A DNA stretch of 64,000 nucleotides from Setomelanomma holmii (Eukaryota > Ascomycota > Dothideomycetes > Pleosporales > Phaeosphaeriaceae), in the NCBI GenBank assembly GCA_010015745.1, contig ML978158.1, positions 558,001 to 622,000 on the forward strand, in the 5' to 3' direction. The position numbers and the translations under genes were made by a program. The notes beneath the pieces were generated by a model. It ran no database searches and had not been told where the DNA came from. It was given only the letters and a program-made list of their open reading frames with translations. Of this stretch, positions 61,817-64,000 are shown in pieces. The stretch's first letter is position 1. Every line of letters starts with the position of its first letter.

Positions 61817-64000
61817 CATGCAGTCAAAATCCAATTGCGACCAGAGTACGTCGGCAGTCGCAATCCATTGCAGAGATCCCAATATAATAGCCGCGAAACT
61901 TGGCTTTTTCCTCGAACGTCTTGCCACTTGTGCAAGGTACACGTGGAGCAGAAGTCGCTCTGCGATATCCTGTTATGTGCAGATGCCGCAAGCACAGGTT
62001 CTAGTACTAGGGCAGCATTTACACACGCGCTTTTGACACCAAGTTCAAGTCTCTATGATAAGTACACGATCACTGTGCTTCCAGGTGGGCCTGTACCGAG
62101 CCCAACTGTCCAGTCGGATCTGCTGCTTCGAGAGTCGTTCTCAGTAACACGCTGGACTGATTTGGGAAACTGGCTTGCACCTGGACATAATGGCACGCCG
62201 AAGTAGACTAACTGCACTTTACAGCTCCCGATCTCGTACGTAGTTACGTGCCTCGAGTATATGGACGGCGAAAATTGACTCAACATGGGGAATCCAACTA
62301 GACTGAAAATATATTCCCGGAAGAAGATTTTGGATAATTGTCAAGCGATTGGCTCTTCGTGAATGATGCATAGACACCCGCAGGCATTCTAGCAAGACTC
62401 CATCTGTCGTCCTTGTTGGCAATTGTAATTAGACAAGGTCAAGTCTGGCACGGTGTGACCAACTATACAGGTCACGTGGCGGATACTCTAAGTATGCAGG
62501 TGCTTGCCGTTCTAGAGCTATTACTTCGTTGTTGGCATGCTGCAGCATGTCTCGGTAGGAGGAGTACACGCTGCGCATCAACCGCTAAATCTCTTTGCTC
62601 GGATGACTCTCAATCGTTTTGCAACCTACGGCAGGCTACAGTTCAAGCTGCTATTACTTGCAGCTGCTCATACAAAGTGTGGTATGATAGCACAAAGTGA
62701 CGTCAACCGCTACTCCGAGCCTGTCGATCGACGCAGGGACAGCGCGGGTAGCGTGAGCTACCGCAGTACGAAGATTTTGTTGAGATGCGTGCAGCGGCCT
62801 CTACGCCCTCTTCAGAGCTCATGGAGTCATCGTGCAGCACGACATGGGTTGAGGATGACTTCGGTGGACAGGATGCACATGCAAATCGAACTTCAACATG
62901 GACATGTTTGCAGAAGGGCATACGTCGAGTTTGAGCTCATTTTGTTGCTCGAGGTGCACGCGACATAGGCCTCAGAAGCGACTAAGAACGCTTGCAAGCG
63001 AATACCGGTTTGCATCTGCAGCGTCTGCAAGAGCAGACAGAGCGCTGCAGATCTGTGTAGAGTAGCGGACACAGGCCAACGCTGTGATGCCCGGAGCTTC
63101 AGGCACCAACGGCAATTATCAGAATCTTGAGATACTGGACGATCGGTGATTCTGCACTTCCCATAGCCCGTCCGGTCAGGATACCCGGTCCAATCCGCAG
63201 TAACAACAAGCATCGTAATAGCAATGAAACAAACAAGTCCGCTTCTGATTCAGGAAAATGAGCTATTACATCTGTCATTGCCTAGTGATTATGGTCCGGC
63301 CCAGGAGCTCACCATTCACACGCCACTGAGGCAAGAGTCCCTTCAAGCAGAACACGTGTTGGTGCATCGCCGAACGCGGGATGTATTCATTGCTTGCAGA
63401 ACAGTTGCTTCGATTGGATACCAATGCCAGATCGTGGAGTTGGTCGCACCACGCACCCGGCTCCGCGATGCAAGTTCATGCTTGCGCAACTCTCGAGGTG
63501 TTGGTGGGAGGGTGTGCCGCTGCGTGTTGCCGCTGGACCATTCGCCATCGATTCGCTTCCCAATCCGATCATCAGCGCCTTAGCTCGTTATTGGCACGGT
63601 CATTTGTGTTGCACACTTCGTCAGCCGCTGTCACAGTGGCAGACATATTGAGAATGCATGGGAAATATGATGTTGGGGAAAGGGCAATAAAGCAGAAGAG
63701 CTCAAGTAACAGCCGGAAAGCTAGCCGCGGAGCAAGTACGCCTCGCATCGACGCGGATCGTTCGATAGCAAATACTGAGCTTCTAGCCTGCGCTCTTAAT
63801 CTCGTTTGACCCCATCTTTCATCTCGCGCGCCGTGCACATGGTACACTACCCAGAGCAGCGTGGTCTTCCTTCCTTTTTCCAGACATACTGGACCCTGCA
63901 GCTCTGAGCCCCGCATCGGTGATCCTGCTAGGGAAGCCTGCACTGTCGAGGTTAGTGGACCTCTCTCCGGCTCCTGGGCACCGAGAAGACCACGCATGTC
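61817..64000. other. Gene-poor right end
   Basis: A plus-strand frame at 61835-62206 may belong to the HET remnant but has no recognised domain. Beyond it only overlapping short frames on both strands are seen, with no domains, splice logic or repeats that I can support. Confidence 0.35.

Overview
The window is nuclear DNA of a filamentous ascomycete (Pezizomycotina, probably Dothideomycetes). The signs are short introns (about 45-90 bp) with CTAAC or CTGAC branch points, Zn2Cys6, HET and NACHT proteins, BAHD and P450 secondary-metabolism genes, and fungal-type Bro1 and SMC2. The class-level placement is inference. No tRNA, rRNA or CRISPR was seen.

Layout. (a) 1-9 kb: a broken F-box gene and a small broken ORF, then conserved single-copy genes (HNT2/FHIT hydrolase, a STEEP1/CXorf56-like protein, a Cdc4-type myosin light chain) and an intact P450. 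(b) 9.1-12.7 kb: a 1169-residue Ulp1-like cysteine protease carrying about five copies of a degenerate repeat I do not recognise. (c) 12.71-18.37 kb: a 5.66-kb element bounded by terminal inverted repeats of about 0.5 kb with TA at both edges. Its only gene is an intact HET-NACHT-WD40 NLR with 11 nearly identical WD40 repeats. (d) 18.5-28.4 kb: a decaying biosynthetic-type cluster: a BAHD acyltransferase ending in SKL, a P450 whose C terminus is lost, an amino-acid-hydroxylase-like 2-oxoglutarate oxygenase, and a divergent pair leading to a PLP enzyme with an in-frame stop and a haem aldoxime dehydratase with a stop and a frameshift. (e) 29-42 kb: a six-gene catabolic cluster: acyl-CoA carboxylase beta and alpha subunits, an acyl-CoA synthetase, an acyl-CoA dehydrogenase, a fused HMG-CoA lyase/enoyl-CoA hydratase and a Zn2Cys6 regulator. 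Four of these proteins end in PTS1-like tripeptides (ARL, SRL, AKL, ARI), which suggests a peroxisomal leucine/isoprenoid-acid pathway. (f) 42.8-64 kb: a BTB gene with a frameshift, a PAP2 membrane protein, a 3.4-kb gene-poor stretch, a GFA-domain gene, BRO1, a large disordered protein, SMC2, and a degraded HET fragment.

How the genes fit together. Cluster (e) forms a coherent route: acid activation, alpha/beta dehydrogenation, biotin-dependent gamma-carboxylation, hydration and retro-aldol cleavage. The last two steps sit on one polypeptide. Cluster (d) could build and tailor an unusual amino acid and turn its aldoxime into a nitrile, but at least two of its genes are broken in this sequence. 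The NLR element sits in the space between two convergent genes, so it looks like a mobile package for a self/non-self recognition gene.

Limits. Exon boundaries were placed by eye from splice signals and frame continuity. Product names rest on motif recognition, not database searches. Some one-base frameshifts lie in short homopolymers and could be sequencing errors.
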